Counted from the stretch's first letter, positions 1 through 8,915 are shown. The stretch is DNA of 64,000 bases from Campylobacter volucris (GCF_008011665.1 NZ_VOWJ01000013.1:162494-226493); one strand, 5' to 3'. The notes: generated by a model not told the origin, from the sequence alone. Translations and numbers: made by a program.

Positions 1-614
1 TGGCTAGTCATACTCATGTTGATATGCTTAAAAAAACTAACTTAAAACTTATTCCATCGTTTTTTCCTCCAGATAAACGACATCCTTATACAGCTGAACT
101 TGCTAAAGATTTTGAATTTTTTATGGTACATCTTCCTTTAGCTGCCATAAAATACGATAAAGCTGAGTTAAATACCCTAGAGCCAAAAGATAGCAAAGAA
201 GTCATATTTAAACGCATAGCATATATAAAAAAGCATTTTCCAAATTTAAAATTTATCAATAATCATACTGGTAGTTTATTTACCGCTGATGAAATTGCTA
301 TGAAAAATCTTTTTGATGCTTTTTTGAAAAATGATTTTATTTTTGTAGATTCAAGAACCATTGGTAATTCTAAAGCACCAAAACTTGCAAAACAATATCA
401 TCAGCCTTATATAGCAAGAGATGTATTTTTAGATAATGAAGATAATATTGAGTATATCAAAAAGCAAATCATGCAAGTGGTTAACGAGGCTAAAGCTAAA
501 GGTTTTGCTATAGCTATAGCTCATCCAAGAAAGAACACCTTTGAAGCTTTGGTGCAAAGTAAAGAATTGTTAAATTCAGTTGAACTTGTGTATTTAAATG
601 AAATCTATAAATAA
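1..614 (+). CDS. Divergent polysaccharide deacetylase family protein (5' partial)
   Basis: The reading frame is already open at base 3 and runs to the stop at 614, so the N-terminus lies left of the window and the ATG at 24 is internal. The visible part fits the divergent polysaccharide deacetylase (YibQ-like) family: an FPPDKRHPYT segment, then MVHLPLAA, then NHTGSLFT, which corresponds to the family's NHMGS-type motif, and a late AIAHPR motif. These proteins have a deacetylase-like (NodB-related) fold and are usually exported; the substrate is not established. The signal or anchor region would be in the missing part. It overlaps dprA by 17 bases, which suggests co-transcription and translational coupling. 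Family assignment is good; biochemical role is unknown. Confidence 0.8.
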   Translation, partial: ASHTHVDMLKKTNLKLIPSFFPPDKRHPYTAELAKDFEFFMVHLPLAAIKYDKAELNTLEPKDSKEVIFKRIAYIKKHFPNLKFINNHTGSLFTADEIAMKNLFDAFLKNDFIFVDSRTIGNSKAPKLAKQYHQPYIARDVFLDNEDNIEYIKKQIMQVVNEAKAKGFAIAIAHPRKNTFEALVQSKELLNSVELVYLNEIYK

Positions 615-1365
615 TATTAAAGAATTTAATTCTTTAAAAGATCCTCCAGCTAATGTGTATTATAAAGGAAATTTAGAACTTTTAAAAAATAGAAAAATAG
701 CAATTATTGGCTCAAGAAAAATGAGTGTTTATACTAAAAATTGTATTTATGAGCTTGTAAATTGTTGCAAAAATGCGCAAATTTGTATAGTAAGTGGTGG
801 AGCTTTGGGGGTAGATATCACAGCTGCTAATGTCGCATTTCCAAATACTATAGCTATTTTTGCTAATGGTCTTGATGAAATTTATCCAAAAAGCAATAAA
901 AAATATATCGAGCAAATTTATGAACATGCTTTAGCTTTAAGCGAACATGAAGCTTTTTATAAACCCAAGCCTTATGATTTTTTGCTTAGAAATCGACTAA
1001 TCATTGCTTTAAGTGAAGTTGTGATTATAGCTCAAGCTGATTTATATAGTGGTTCTATGCAGAGTGCAAGACTTGCTTTAAGTATGAAAAAACCTATATA
1101 TGTTTTACCTCAAAGAAGGCAAGAAAGTGAAGGTACAAATTTACTTCTAGCAAAAAATCAAGCTAAATTACTTTATGATTTTTCTGAATTTGCTTCTATG
1201 TTTGGAGTTTTAGAAGAAAAAAGTAATAATGATGAGTTGTTAGAATTTGTTAAAAAAGAGAATAATTTAGATAAAATTTTGCAAAAATTCGGCGATAGAA
1301 TTTATGAGTATGAACTTGATGGTTTGGTTGAAATTTGTGGCTTGAGTGTGAGAGTTAAGTCATGA
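598..1365 (+). CDS. dprA: DNA-processing protein DprA
   Basis: DprA binds incoming single-stranded DNA in the cytoplasm during natural transformation and loads RecA on it. The 255-residue protein shows the DprA/Smf Rossmann core: AIIGSRKMS near residue 35, [12 protein letters not shown] near residue 66, and [17 protein letters not shown] near residue 130 followed by [11 protein letters not shown]. It is shorter than enterobacterial DprA and matches the compact epsilonproteobacterial form; the C-terminal tail is short. The ATG at 598 lies inside the 3' end of the preceding deacetylase gene, and its stop overlaps the ruvX start by 4 bases, so the cluster reads as one operon. Campylobacter is naturally competent, so an intact gene is expected. 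Confidence 0.93.
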   Translation: MKSINNIKEFNSLKDPPANVYYKGNLELLKNRKIAIIGSRKMSVYTKNCIYELVNCCKNAQICIVSGGALGVDITAANVAFPNTIAIFANGLDEIYPKSNKKYIEQIYEHALALSEHEAFYKPKPYDFLLRNRLIIALSEVVIIAQADLYSGSMQSARLALSMKKPIYVLPQRRQESEGTNLLLAKNQAKLLYDFSEFASMFGVLEEKSNNDELLEFVKKENNLDKILQKFGDRIYEYELDGLVEICGLSVRVKS

Positions 1366-1748
1366 AAACATTAGCTTTAGACATTGGTTTAAAAAGAATA
1401 GGGCTTGCACTTTGTATTGATTATAAAATAGCAATGCCACTAGATGCTATTATAAGAAAAAATAGAAATCAAGCAGCAAAAGATGTTGGTAAAATTTTGC
1501 AAGATTACAAGATAGATATTTTAATAGTTGGTATTCCCAAGGGTGGATCTAGTGAAGATGAGATGAAAAGACGCATTGAGTATTTTGTGTCTTTAATAAA
1601 TTTTGAAAAAGAAATTGTTTTTGTAGATGAGAGTTTTAGTTCTAAACAAGCACAAGAGCTTCAAGTGGTAAATTTAAAGAAAAAAGATGGCAAGCTTGAC
1701 TCTTTGGCTGCGTATTTGATTTTGAAGAATTATTATGGCATTGTTTGA
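1362..1748 (+). CDS. ruvX: Holliday junction resolvase-like RuvX (YqgF family)
   Basis: A 128-residue RNase H-fold protein of the YqgF/RuvX family, implicated in Holliday-junction resolution and, in some bacteria, in 16S rRNA 5' processing. The three acidic motifs are visible: [14 protein letters not shown] at residues 3-16, [14 protein letters not shown] near residue 87, and [11 protein letters not shown] near residue 112. Length is normal for the family. The ATG at 1362 overlaps the dprA stop in an ATGA arrangement, and the 3' end overlaps the next methyltransferase gene by 14 bases. All catalytic acidic residues appear present. Which of the two proposed functions dominates cannot be told from sequence. 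Confidence 0.92.
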   Translation: MKTLALDIGLKRIGLALCIDYKIAMPLDAIIRKNRNQAAKDVGKILQDYKIDILIVGIPKGGSSEDEMKRRIEYFVSLINFEKEIVFVDESFSSKQAQELQVVNLKKKDGKLDSLAAYLILKNYYGIV

Positions 1749-2628
1749 TTTAAATTTGACCTTGGAGCAAATTTATTCTAGTGAGCAAAAAAATATAATT
1801 TTACAAAGCTTTGATAAGCCTAAAAATATTAATATTTTTAGAAATTCTTTGATTGTTAGTGAAGAAAATTTAGAGCAAATATTAAATGAAGAAAAAATAC
1901 CTTTTGATAAAATAGATAAATTTTGCTATAAAATTTCATATGAATACAAAAGCAAGTTAAGCTCTATAGATGCTTTTAATGAAGGAAAATTTTATATACA
2001 AAATTATTCTTCGTATTTATGCACTAAAACTTTAGATGTAAAAACTCAAGATAGTGTTCTAGATATGTGCGCAGCACCTGGTGGTAAAAGTATTAATTTA
2101 GCAAATTTTATGCAAAATACTGGATATTTAGCTTGTTGTGAATTTTCAAAAACGAGATTTTTTATCTTAAAAGAAAATATAAAAAAATACCATGTGTATA
2201 ATTCAAAATGTTTTTTGAAAGATGCCAAAATTATAGGAAAGCTATGTCCTTTAAAATTTGATAAAATCTTATTAGACGCACCTTGTTCTACTTTTGCTAA
2301 ATTAGGTCTTAAAGTGCAAAAGAATATCAAAGAAATCAAGCAAATTTCAAATATGCAAAAAAGATTACTACATTCTGCTTTAGAGGCCTTAAAACATGGT
2401 GGAGAACTTGTTTATAGCACTTGTACCTTTTTAAAAGAAGAAAATGAAGAAGTGCTTGAAAATGCTTTAAATAATCCGAATTTTCAATTACAAATGATGG
2501 ATTTTGAGCTTACAAATGTTAAGTATATTCAAGCACAAAGTGAAAATTTTGATTTATCTTTTGCTAAAAGGGTTTTACCAGATGATTTTGCAGATGGTTT
2601 TTTTATCGCCAAAATAAAAAAACTTTAA
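1735..2628 (+). CDS. RsmB/NOP2 family SAM-dependent RNA methyltransferase
   Basis: A 297-residue RNA m5C methyltransferase of the NOL1/NOP2/Sun family. The SAM-binding motif I is [11 protein letters not shown] near residue 109; motif [11 protein letters not shown] near residue 180 carries the Cys-containing active site; motif [16 protein letters not shown] near residue 226 supplies the second catalytic cysteine. The N-terminal region lacks an obvious long RNA-binding extension, so this is a compact member. Substrate (16S or 23S rRNA position, or tRNA) is not predictable from what is seen. The start overlaps the ruvX end. It closes the dprA-ruvX operon; about 190 bases follow before the convergent rpsO gene. 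Confidence 0.88.
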   Translation: MALFDLNLTLEQIYSSEQKNIILQSFDKPKNINIFRNSLIVSEENLEQILNEEKIPFDKIDKFCYKISYEYKSKLSSIDAFNEGKFYIQNYSSYLCTKTLDVKTQDSVLDMCAAPGGKSINLANFMQNTGYLACCEFSKTRFFILKENIKKYHVYNSKCFLKDAKIIGKLCPLKFDKILLDAPCSTFAKLGLKVQKNIKEIKQISNMQKRLLHSALEALKHGGELVYSTCTFLKEENEEVLENALNNPNFQLQMMDFELTNVKYIQAQSENFDLSFAKRVLPDDFADGFFIAKIKKL

Positions 2629-2805
2629 AAATCAATAAATTTTAGCGTGAAAAATATTTTTTACTAGAAAACTTAAACTGCTATTTTTAGGTATTTTGAA
2701 AGCAAATTCACATTGTGAAACTCTTGTGAATTAATATAATAAAAAATTAAAACTTAAAAAGATAAAAAAAGTATTTATAATGAAGAAAAATTATATAAAA
2801 ATGCA

Positions 2806-2832
2806 GATAAACAAGCAAAATGCTTATTTATC
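2806..2832 (-). terminator. Rho-independent terminator of rpsO
   Basis: On the minus strand GATAAATAAGC, a 5-base loop and GCTTGTTTATC form an 11-pair stem with one G-T type mismatch, overlapping the rpsO stop codon. T-rich sequence follows in the minus direction. The stretch from 2629 to 2805 upstream shows no other gene or structure I can support. Confidence 0.6.
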
Positions 2833-3096
2833 TCTTAAATTTAACTCGCTAATTAATTTGGTATAAGCTGAGTAATCTTTTCTTTTAAGATAAGAAAGTA
2901 ATCTTTTTCTTTGACCAACAAGTTTTAACAATCCTAAGCGAGATGAAAAATCTTTTTTGTAGATTTTTAAATGTTCAGTTAAATCTGAAATTCTAGCACT
3001 TAAAAGTGCTATTTGAACTTCTGGAGAACCAGTATCTCCACTTTTTCTAGCAAATTTTGCAACAATTTCTGCTTTTTTAGCCGAATCTAAAGCCAT
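2824..3096 (-). CDS. rpsO: 30S ribosomal protein S15
   Basis: Ribosomal protein S15 binds 16S rRNA early in small-subunit assembly. The 90-residue sequence contains the family hallmarks: [17 protein letters not shown] near residue 20, LTEHLK near residue 38, the [19 protein letters not shown] block around residues 49-67, and [13 protein letters not shown] near the end. Length is standard. A strong Shine-Dalgarno (AGGAGG) lies just upstream of the ATG. It is a monocistronic gene, divergent from the Rrf2-flhA unit, with its own -10 box and terminator. Very secure identification. Confidence 0.97.
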   Translation of the reverse strand: MALDSAKKAEIVAKFARKSGDTGSPEVQIALLSARISDLTEHLKIYKKDFSSRLGLLKLVGQRKRLLSYLKRKDYSAYTKLISELNLRDK

Positions 3097-3133
3097 GATA
3101 GACCTCCTGAGCGGTATTAAAATTAAAACGCAA

Positions 3134-3139
3134 ATTATA
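3134..3139 (-). promoter_or_regulatory. -10 box of the rpsO promoter
   Basis: Minus-strand TATAAT with an upstream TATG (extended -10 type), 38 bases before the rpsO start codon. T-rich runs lie upstream in place of a clear -35, as is usual for Campylobacter sigma-70 promoters. Confidence 0.6.
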
Positions 3140-3220
3140 CATAAAAAACCAAAAATAAATCTGAAATAGAATAAAACCTTACAATTTTAAAAATTAACAA
3201 TATTGAGTATTATTTTTTGA

Positions 3221-3226
3221 TATAAT
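3221..3226 (+). promoter_or_regulatory. -10 box for the Rrf2-flhA operon
   Basis: Perfect TATAAT preceded by a TATTTTTTGA T-rich run, 82 bases upstream of the Rrf2 GTG start, so a leader of about 70 bases is expected. It lies back to back with the rpsO promoter. No FliA or RpoN consensus was seen here, which suggests housekeeping expression of flhA. Confidence 0.55.
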
Positions 3227-3308
3227 ATAAATTTTTATGAATTTTACTCATTGCAAATAATTTGTAAGATATTTTAAAGAATAAAGATTTAAAAATTTAA
3301 GGATTAGT

Positions 3309-3713
3309 GTGTTATTTACAAAAGCTAGCGAATATGCATTATTGTCTTTGATCTATATAGCAAAGTCTCAAGAACCTCAAGATGTTGATACTATGTCAAA
3401 TGTTTTAGATATTCCAAAAAGTTTTTTGGCAAAAATTTTGCAGGCTTTAGCCAAAGATAATCTTTTAAAATCATTTAAGGGCGCAAAAGGTGGATTTGTT
3501 TTAGTTAAAAATCCACAAGAATACACCTTAAAAGAGATTGTTAATAGTGTTGAAAAGAAATCTATTAATGTTTTTGAATGTAGTAATGGAATTTGTCCGT
3601 CGCAAAAAGGTGATAGTTGCAATTTAATGCCAGTTTTAGTTACTCTGCAAAATAAAATTGATGATTTTTTGATTTCTATTACTTTGGAAGATATTATAAA
3701 AAATAATGGCTAA
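3309..3713 (+). CDS. Rrf2 family transcriptional regulator
   Basis: A 134-residue winged-helix regulator of the Rrf2/IscR/NsrR family. The helix-turn-helix occupies about residues 1-60 (SEYALLSLIYIA, then IPKSFLAKILQALAKDNLLKSFKGAKGGF, the family's recognition region). Three cysteines lie in ECSNGICPSQKGDSC around residues 97-111, the position where IscR and NsrR bind an Fe-S cluster, although spacing (C-x4-C-x7-C) differs from IscR's C-x5-C-x5-C. Start is GTG at 3309 because AAGGA lies five bases upstream. The 3' end overlaps flhA by 8 bases, so the regulator and flhA are coupled. Cluster binding and target genes are inference. Confidence 0.88.
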   Translation: MLFTKASEYALLSLIYIAKSQEPQDVDTMSNVLDIPKSFLAKILQALAKDNLLKSFKGAKGGFVLVKNPQEYTLKEIVNSVEKKSINVFECSNGICPSQKGDSCNLMPVLVTLQNKIDDFLISITLEDIIKNNG

Positions 3714-5865
3714 AAAAAATATAGTAAATTTAGTTTTACCTTGGATTGCGCCACTTATTGCACCGGTTTTAAAAGCAAAAAGTTTAACGATTGTTGCTGT
3801 AATTATTGCGATTTTAGCGATAATTATTGTTCCTTTACCAAGTATTGTTTTAGATTTTTTTCTTGCATTAAGTATAGCAATCTCTGTTTTAATTATATTA
3901 ATTTCTTTGTATATTCCAAAACCTACTGATTTAACAACTTTTCCGACTATACTTTTAATTATCACGCTTTTTAGACTCTCGCTAAATATAGCTACTACGC
4001 GTATGATTTTAAGTGAAGGACACCAAGGACCTGCTGTGGTTAGTGATATTATTGCAAGTTTTGGTGAATTTGTTGTAGGTGGAAACTATGTTATTGGTGT
4101 GGTTGTTTTTTGTATTTTAGTTTTGATAAACTTTATGGTTGTGACTAAAGGTAGTACTCGTGTTTCTGAAGTTCAAGCAAGATTTACTCTTGATGCGATG
4201 CCAGGAAAACAAATGGCTATTGATGCGGACTTAAACGCGGGCTTGATTGATGAAAAAACCGCTAGAGAAAGACGACAAGAGATCATAGCAGAAGCCAATT
4301 TTTATGGAGCTATGGATGGTTCTTCTAAATTTATCAAAGGAGATGCGGTTGCGGGTATTATTATAACTATTGTAAATCTTATTGGCGGGTTTATGATAGG
4401 TTATTTTCAGCATGATATGGAGCTTAGTCAATGTGCATCTACTTATACTATTTTAACTATAGGTGATGGACTTGTATCTCAAATTCCAGGACTTATCACT
4501 TCCACAGCAACTGCGATTATCATTACGCGTGCAAGCAAAGATGAGGATAATTTTGCCGAAGGTTCTATCAATCAACTTTTAGGTGAGTATAAAACATTAT
4601 TAATTGTTGGTTTTATTTTATTTATCTTTGCTTTGGTTCCTGGTTTGCCACATTTTTCATTAGGTTTTATGGCTTTAGTGTTTTTAGGACTTGGTTTTGT
4701 GATTAAGCAGGTTCAAGAAGGTAAAATTCAACTTGATCCATCTTTAAGCAAAAAAAATCAAGAAATTCAAGAAGATGAGCAAGTTAAGCCACAAAAACGA
4801 AGCGAGGAAGAAATACTAAAAGAAGAAGAAAATAAAATAACAGATATTTTAAAATTAGAAATTTTGGAATTAGAGTTGGGTTATGGTTTGATTAAATTAG
4901 CAGAAAGTGAATTAACAGAACGTATAAGATCAACAAGACGCAATATAGCTCAAAGTTTGGGGTTTTTAATGCCAAAAATTAGAATTAGAGATAATTTACA
5001 ATTAAAACCAAACGAATACACTTTTAAATTAAAAGGTGTTGGTATAGCTAGTGCTGAAATTTATCCTGATAAATATTTAGCTATGGATAGTGGTTTTATT
5101 ACTGAGCCAGTAGAAGGTATAGCTACCAAAGAACCAGCTTTTAATTCTGATGCGCTTTGGATAGATGCTTCCTTAAAAGATGAAGCAACGCTAAATGGTT
5201 ATATAGTAATTGATCCAGCAAGTGTGATTTCAACTCATATGAGTGAGCTTATCAAAGCTAATGCATCAGAGCTTTTAACCAAACAAGAAGTTCAAAATTT
5301 ACTTGATAAAATCAAAAATGATTATCCTATTGTTGTAGATGATTGTTTAAGGGTTGCAAGTATTGGCTTGATACAAAAGGTATTAAAAGCCTTGCTTAAA
5401 GAGCATATTCCGATTAAAGATATGCTTACTATACTTGAATCAATTAGCGATATTGCTGAAGTTAGCAAGAGTTTGGATATGATTATAGAGCATGTAAGAG
5501 CATCTTTGGCAAGAGTGATTACAAATTTATATGTGGATGAAAAAGGCAACATAAGCTTTTATATATTTGATGCAGCTGCTGCAGCAAAACTAATGGAACA
5601 TGTTCAATTTAAAGATGGAACTTATCATTTGATGATCAATGTAGCTCAAACTGGAGCCTTGGTTGAAGCTTTAAAAGCTGAACTTGCAAGCGTTGCAAAT
5701 ACTAGAATTAAACCTTTCTTGCTTTGTGTAGAACCACAACTTAGAAAATTTATCGCAGATATTTGTTCAAATTTTGGTATAAATATAACTGTGCTTAGTT
5801 TTGCTGAGATTGCAGAAAATACTAAATTTGAGACAGAAGGTATTATAAAAGTTGATGATTTATAA
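3706..5865 (+). CDS. flhA: Flagellar biosynthesis protein FlhA
   Basis: FlhA is the large inner-membrane component of the flagellar type III export gate. The 719-residue protein has the expected two halves: about eight hydrophobic segments in residues 25-330, including the FHIPEP-family hallmark region GQMAID-like PGKQMAIDADLNAGLIDEKTARERRQE near residues 165-190, then a charged linker (residues 345-385), then a soluble cytosolic domain ending near LSFAEIAENTKFETEGIIKVDDL. Length is normal. It overlaps the upstream Rrf2 gene by 8 bases and is followed after 9 bases by a DHH phosphoesterase. In Campylobacter the export apparatus is also needed for flagellar-gene regulation and secretion of Cia-type proteins (known for C. 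jejuni). Confidence 0.97.
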   Translation: MAKKNIVNLVLPWIAPLIAPVLKAKSLTIVAVIIAILAIIIVPLPSIVLDFFLALSIAISVLIILISLYIPKPTDLTTFPTILLIITLFRLSLNIATTRMILSEGHQGPAVVSDIIASFGEFVVGGNYVIGVVVFCILVLINFMVVTKGSTRVSEVQARFTLDAMPGKQMAIDADLNAGLIDEKTARERRQEIIAEANFYGAMDGSSKFIKGDAVAGIIITIVNLIGGFMIGYFQHDMELSQCASTYTILTIGDGLVSQIPGLITSTATAIIITRASKDEDNFAEGSINQLLGEYKTLLIVGFILFIFALVPGLPHFSLGFMALVFLGLGFVIKQVQEGKIQLDPSLSKKNQEIQEDEQVKPQKRSEEEILKEEENKITDILKLEILELELGYGLIKLAESELTERIRSTRRNIAQSLGFLMPKIRIRDNLQLKPNEYTFKLKGVGIASAEIYPDKYLAMDSGFITEPVEGIATKEPAFNSDALWIDASLKDEATLNGYIVIDPASVISTHMSELIKANASELLTKQEVQNLLDKIKNDYPIVVDDCLRVASIGLIQKVLKALLKEHIPIKDMLTILESISDIAEVSKSLDMIIEHVRASLARVITNLYVDEKGNISFYIFDAAAAAKLMEHVQFKDGTYHLMINVAQTGALVEALKAELASVANTRIKPFLLCVEPQLRKFIADICSNFGINITVLSFAEIAENTKFETEGIIKVDDL

Positions 5866-5874
5866 GGATAAAAT

Positions 5875-6927
5875 ATGAAAATTTATCATCTTTCTCATAC
5901 TGATTTAGATGGTTATGCTTGTCAATATGTAGTAAATTTTTATTTTAAAAATTGCTTTTTTTATAATTCTAATTATGGGAAAGAAATCAATGAAAACTTT
6001 AATGTTATTTTTAAAAATATTGAAGAAGATTTGAAGATCAATCCTAATGAAGAATATGTTATTTTAATCACTGATTTAAATTTAACCTTGAATCAATGTG
6101 AAGAATTTCAAAAAGCTATCGAAGGTAAAAAAATCAAACTTTTGCTTTTAGATCACCATCAAAGTGGATTAGAATGTGCATTGAAATATCCTTGGTATTT
6201 TTTAGATGATCAAAGATGTGCAACAAAAATTGTTTATGATTTTTTTTCAAAATGCTGTAATAAAGATAAATCTTTGAGTGAATTTGTAGATGTTGTCAAT
6301 GCTGTAGATATTTGGCTAAGTCATGATAAAAATTTTGAGCTAGGTAAGGTTTTATTGGGCATGGTAGCTGGTGCTAAAGAAATCAATAGGGTAATGTTTG
6401 CTAATGAAAATATCAAATATATTTTTTATCTTTTTGATAAATCAAGATTGTATATAAAAAAAGACAATGCTCATATTGATTTAGACAATGATTTGCATAG
6501 CTTGAAAAAATCTTTTTTTAAGATGCAAAATGATGATACTTTAAGTAATTTAATTTCTAAATTTGTAGTAGAAAAATTAAAATTTGATAAAGAAAAATTT
6601 AGTGTTACATATAAAGGTCAAAAAGGTTTGCTTACTTCAAACATAGGTAATACTTCAGTTATTGGGAATGATTTTTTGACTCAAAATCCTGAATTTGATT
6701 TTTTTGTAGATATTAGTTCAAGAAAAACTTTAAGTTTTAGAGCAAATAATAAAATAGATGTTAGCTTAATGGCTAAAAATTTAGTCAATGGTGGAGGCCA
6801 TAAAAATGCTAGTGGTGGGATGTTTACTTCTTATAAAGATAGTTCAAATTATGAATTTATCAAAGCTCAATTTATGGATTTAATTAAAAATAAAGAATTA
6901 AAGGAAAACAATGAAAGCAAATCATAA
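5875..6927 (+). CDS. DHH family phosphoesterase
   Basis: A 350-residue DHH/DHHA1 phosphoesterase. Metal-binding motifs appear in order: HLSHTDLDGYA at residues 4-14 (motif I), ITDLNLT near residue 63 (motif II), LLLLDHHQSG near residue 94 (motif III, the DHH signature), and a C-terminal DHHA1 substrate loop NGGGHKNASGGM near residue 310. The family includes nanoRNases, c-di-AMP phosphodiesterases and RecJ; the size and single-domain pattern favour a small oligonucleotide or nucleotide phosphodiesterase, but I cannot choose. AAGGATAAA just before the ATG is the ribosome binding site. It sits 9 bases after flhA and overlaps the following small gene by 17 bases. Confidence 0.87.
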   Translation: MKIYHLSHTDLDGYACQYVVNFYFKNCFFYNSNYGKEINENFNVIFKNIEEDLKINPNEEYVILITDLNLTLNQCEEFQKAIEGKKIKLLLLDHHQSGLECALKYPWYFLDDQRCATKIVYDFFSKCCNKDKSLSEFVDVVNAVDIWLSHDKNFELGKVLLGMVAGAKEINRVMFANENIKYIFYLFDKSRLYIKKDNAHIDLDNDLHSLKKSFFKMQNDDTLSNLISKFVVEKLKFDKEKFSVTYKGQKGLLTSNIGNTSVIGNDFLTQNPEFDFFVDISSRKTLSFRANNKIDVSLMAKNLVNGGGHKNASGGMFTSYKDSSNYEFIKAQFMDLIKNKELKENNESKS

Positions 6928-7147
6928 CTTAAAAGAAGAAATAGAAAATTTACAATATGAATTGAGTATAGTGCTTGAAGCTATGCTTTTATATGCTGGA
7001 GTGAAAAAAGAAAAACTTGATCAAGCAATAGGATGTTATATTGATTGTATTGATGATGTGTGTGCTAAAAGTCAAAGTGAAGGAGTGGATGAAATTTTAG
7101 AAGTTGTAGAGTATCTTAAACAACACTATGGTGAATTGTTTGTATGA
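6911..7147 (+). CDS. Hypothetical small protein
   Basis: A 78-residue, predominantly helical, acidic protein with three cysteines (GCYIDCIDDVC, residues 41-51). No signal peptide, transmembrane segment or family I recognise. AAGGAAAAC precedes the ATG at 6911, which lies inside the end of the DHH phosphoesterase gene, and the stop overlaps the next gene by 4 bases, so it is part of the flhA-side operon. The tight coupling argues that it is real. Function unknown. Confidence 0.72.
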   Translation: MKANHNLKEEIENLQYELSIVLEAMLLYAGVKKEKLDQAIGCYIDCIDDVCAKSQSEGVDEILEVVEYLKQHYGELFV

Positions 7148-7773
7148 GAATTTTATTTTTATTTTTTGTTATAAGTTTTTCCTATGCAGATATTTATGAG
7201 ACTTTAAATGATTTTGCTTATAATAAACAAAACTCAATTAATCTTTACTCCAAAGAAGCTACTATTTTAGAATTAAAAAAAGATAAAAAATCTTGTGTTG
7301 ATATAGTTTTAAGTGATAAAAAAGCATATGTTTTAAAAAAATATGATTCTTGTAAAGATGTCAATGAAACAACATTAAATGAATACCTTAATACAAATTT
7401 TATGAGTTTGTATTTAAAAGATCTGACTTCCATGAGAAAAGAGCTTAGTGAAATTAAAAATATTATGCGAGATTTTATGATTTATTATACTTTAAACCAT
7501 TCTTTTGCTAATGATTTAAAACTTTTAAGTAAAAGTGAAAAAATTCATGCTTTAAATTTAGATAAAAATACAGGTGGTAAGATTTTTTATAAGATCAATG
7601 ATCAAGATTGTGTTATGTTTGATTTGTTTCTTGATGAATTTTCTCAAGCAAGTTTGTATGTAGTAGGTATAGAAAATTTAGATAAACAATGTATGGAGCT
7701 TATTTCATCCCCAGAATTTAAAGAATTATCTTTTACGCAAAAAGAAATGAAAAAATACAGATTAAAAAACTAA
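7144..7773 (+). CDS. Hypothetical exported protein
   Basis: A 209-residue protein with an N-terminal hydrophobic stretch (residues 2-14, ending SYADIYE) that looks like a short Sec signal peptide with cleavage after Ala-15. The mature part is charged and mostly helical, with four cysteines (near residues 50, 69, 160 and 185) that could form disulphides in the periplasm. I do not recognise the family. The ATG overlaps the preceding small gene by 4 bases, giving a flhA / DHH / 78-aa / this gene operon. No clear terminator follows. Localisation is a sequence-based inference; function unknown. Confidence 0.75.
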   Translation: MRILFLFFVISFSYADIYETLNDFAYNKQNSINLYSKEATILELKKDKKSCVDIVLSDKKAYVLKKYDSCKDVNETTLNEYLNTNFMSLYLKDLTSMRKELSEIKNIMRDFMIYYTLNHSFANDLKLLSKSEKIHALNLDKNTGGKIFYKINDQDCVMFDLFLDEFSQASLYVVGIENLDKQCMELISSPEFKELSFTQKEMKKYRLKN

Positions 7774-7893
7774 TCTAAAAAGCTTAATAAAATATAACTT
7801 TAAAATTCTATTTAAAGCCATTTTTCTTTTTTCTATGTTTGAGAATACATATGAATTTAAGTCTTGTTTTTCTCTAAGTGTTAAATTTTTCAT
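7762..7893 (-). CDS. Possible small basic protein (43 aa)
   Basis: A minus-strand frame from ATG at 7893 to TAA at 7762 encodes 43 residues beginning MKNLTLREKQDLN, with a basic middle (EKRKMALNR) and a hydrophobic-basic tail (LYFIKLFRLVF). AAGG lies 12 bases upstream of the ATG, a rather long spacing. It overlaps the 3' end of the convergent exported-protein gene by 12 bases. Amphipathic composition is protein-like, but it could be a chance frame in AT-rich spacer DNA. It occupies part of the 359-base gap before hrcA. Confidence 0.35.
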   Translation of the reverse strand: MKNLTLREKQDLNSYVFSNIEKRKMALNRILKLYFIKLFRLVF

Positions 7894-8052
7894 AATTGAA
7901 GTAAACCTTATTTTGTAATATTGCTAGTAAAATTATAATGTTTTAACTTTTAAAACAGCTGAAAATATATTTTATTAAATTTACTTATACAAACTAAATA
8001 AACTTTAGCTATATAGACTAAAATATTTTAAATAAATTTATTTAAAAATAAC

Positions 8053-8081
8053 TTGACATTATATTACTAAAGTTGTATAAT
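8053..8081 (+). promoter_or_regulatory. Consensus sigma-70 promoter of hrcA-grpE-dnaK
   Basis: TTGACA at 8053-8058 and TATAAT at 8076-8081 are separated by exactly 17 bases, a textbook consensus that is rare in Campylobacter, where -35 boxes are usually absent. The predicted transcription start (about 8088) falls inside the CIRCE-like operator, so HrcA binding would block initiation. Confidence 0.8.
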
Positions 8082-8085
8082 ATTT

Positions 8086-8112
8086 TCATCACTTAAAAAT
8101 ATTGAGTGCTAA
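8086..8112 (+). promoter_or_regulatory. CIRCE-like HrcA operator with one degenerate arm
   Basis: The right arm GAGTGCTAA (8104-8112) is perfect CIRCE. Nine bases upstream, as required, the left arm TCATCACTT (8086-8094) matches TTAGCACTC at 6 of 9 positions. It covers the predicted start site and leader of hrcA. HrcA repression of hrcA-grpE-dnaK through CIRCE is known for the family; weaker binding from the decayed arm is inference. Confidence 0.72.
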
Positions 8113-8132
8113 TTTATTAAAAAAGGTTTATA

Positions 8133-8915
8133 GTGAAGTCTTGTGACAAAAAAGATTTAATTTTAAGAACCATTATAGAAACTTATTTAGATGGTAATGT
8201 TCCTGTTGGTTCTAACGAGTTAAATAATAAAGTTTGCATTCCAGCTTCTACTATAAGAGTTTATTTTAAAAAATTAAGTGATGAGGGGGTTTTAACTCAA
8301 CTTCATATAAGTAGTGGAAGAATTCCTACTAATAGAGCTATGAAAGCTTATTGGAGTGAGCAACTTTATGAAAATGAGATTATCATCAATGATCTTGCTT
8401 TATTGGAATTTTTGCTTGATAAATTTGAAATTTACACTTTGATTTATGGAGGAGATGATTTAGTTTTAAATGATGTTGAAGTTGTAAATAATAAATTCAT
8501 TATATTAGATTTTACAAAAAATGAATTGGTTTTAAAATTTAGCCAAGATTCTTTTTTATTCATCCAAAGATTAATTGGACTTGAGTTAAAAGATATAGAA
8601 AATTTAGCTTTTAAGGTAAATTTTCAAGAGTTGTTAGAAAAAATTTCTATGTTAAAACAGGCAATGATTTATTATAGATATAACGAGAGTAAAGCTTATC
8701 AAATTTATCAAAATGATGAATTTGCTAAGCTTTTATCTCCACAAATAGGTTTTTATTTTGATAAAAAATTAAAATTTAATCCTTTGTTTGAAGAAGGATT
8801 TATGGGATTAAAGCTTAAGAGTATGTTTTTAGGGCAAGAATCTAGTGCAATTTTTGCAGGAAGCATATATTCTGATTTTAAAACAATGTTAAACATTATA
8901 AAGGAGGCTGCATGA
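8133..8915 (+). CDS. hrcA: Heat-inducible transcription repressor HrcA
   Basis: HrcA represses class I heat-shock genes by binding CIRCE and is kept active by chaperones. The 260-residue protein has the N-terminal winged helix ([19 protein letters not shown] at residues 8-26, [19 protein letters not shown] near 34-52, [17 protein letters not shown] near 55-72), which matches the family strongly. The rest is a shortened regulatory domain: typical HrcA is about 340 residues, and short versions are usual in epsilonproteobacteria. GTG at 8133 is chosen because AAAAGG lies six bases upstream and the downstream sequence matches the family start. It heads the hrcA-grpE-dnaK operon and overlaps grpE by 4 bases. 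Confidence 0.92.
   Translation: MKSCDKKDLILRTIIETYLDGNVPVGSNELNNKVCIPASTIRVYFKKLSDEGVLTQLHISSGRIPTNRAMKAYWSEQLYENEIIINDLALLEFLLDKFEIYTLIYGGDDLVLNDVEVVNNKFIILDFTKNELVLKFSQDSFLFIQRLIGLELKDIENLAFKVNFQELLEKISMLKQAMIYYRYNESKAYQIYQNDEFAKLLSPQIGFYFDKKLKFNPLFEEGFMGLKLKSMFLGQESSAIFAGSIYSDFKTMLNIIKEAA

Noticed and set aside
3636..3965. 109-residue antisense frame over the Rrf2/flhA junction
   Set aside because: Repetitive Ile/Lys composition arising from the complement of hydrophobic flhA codons; no start signals.
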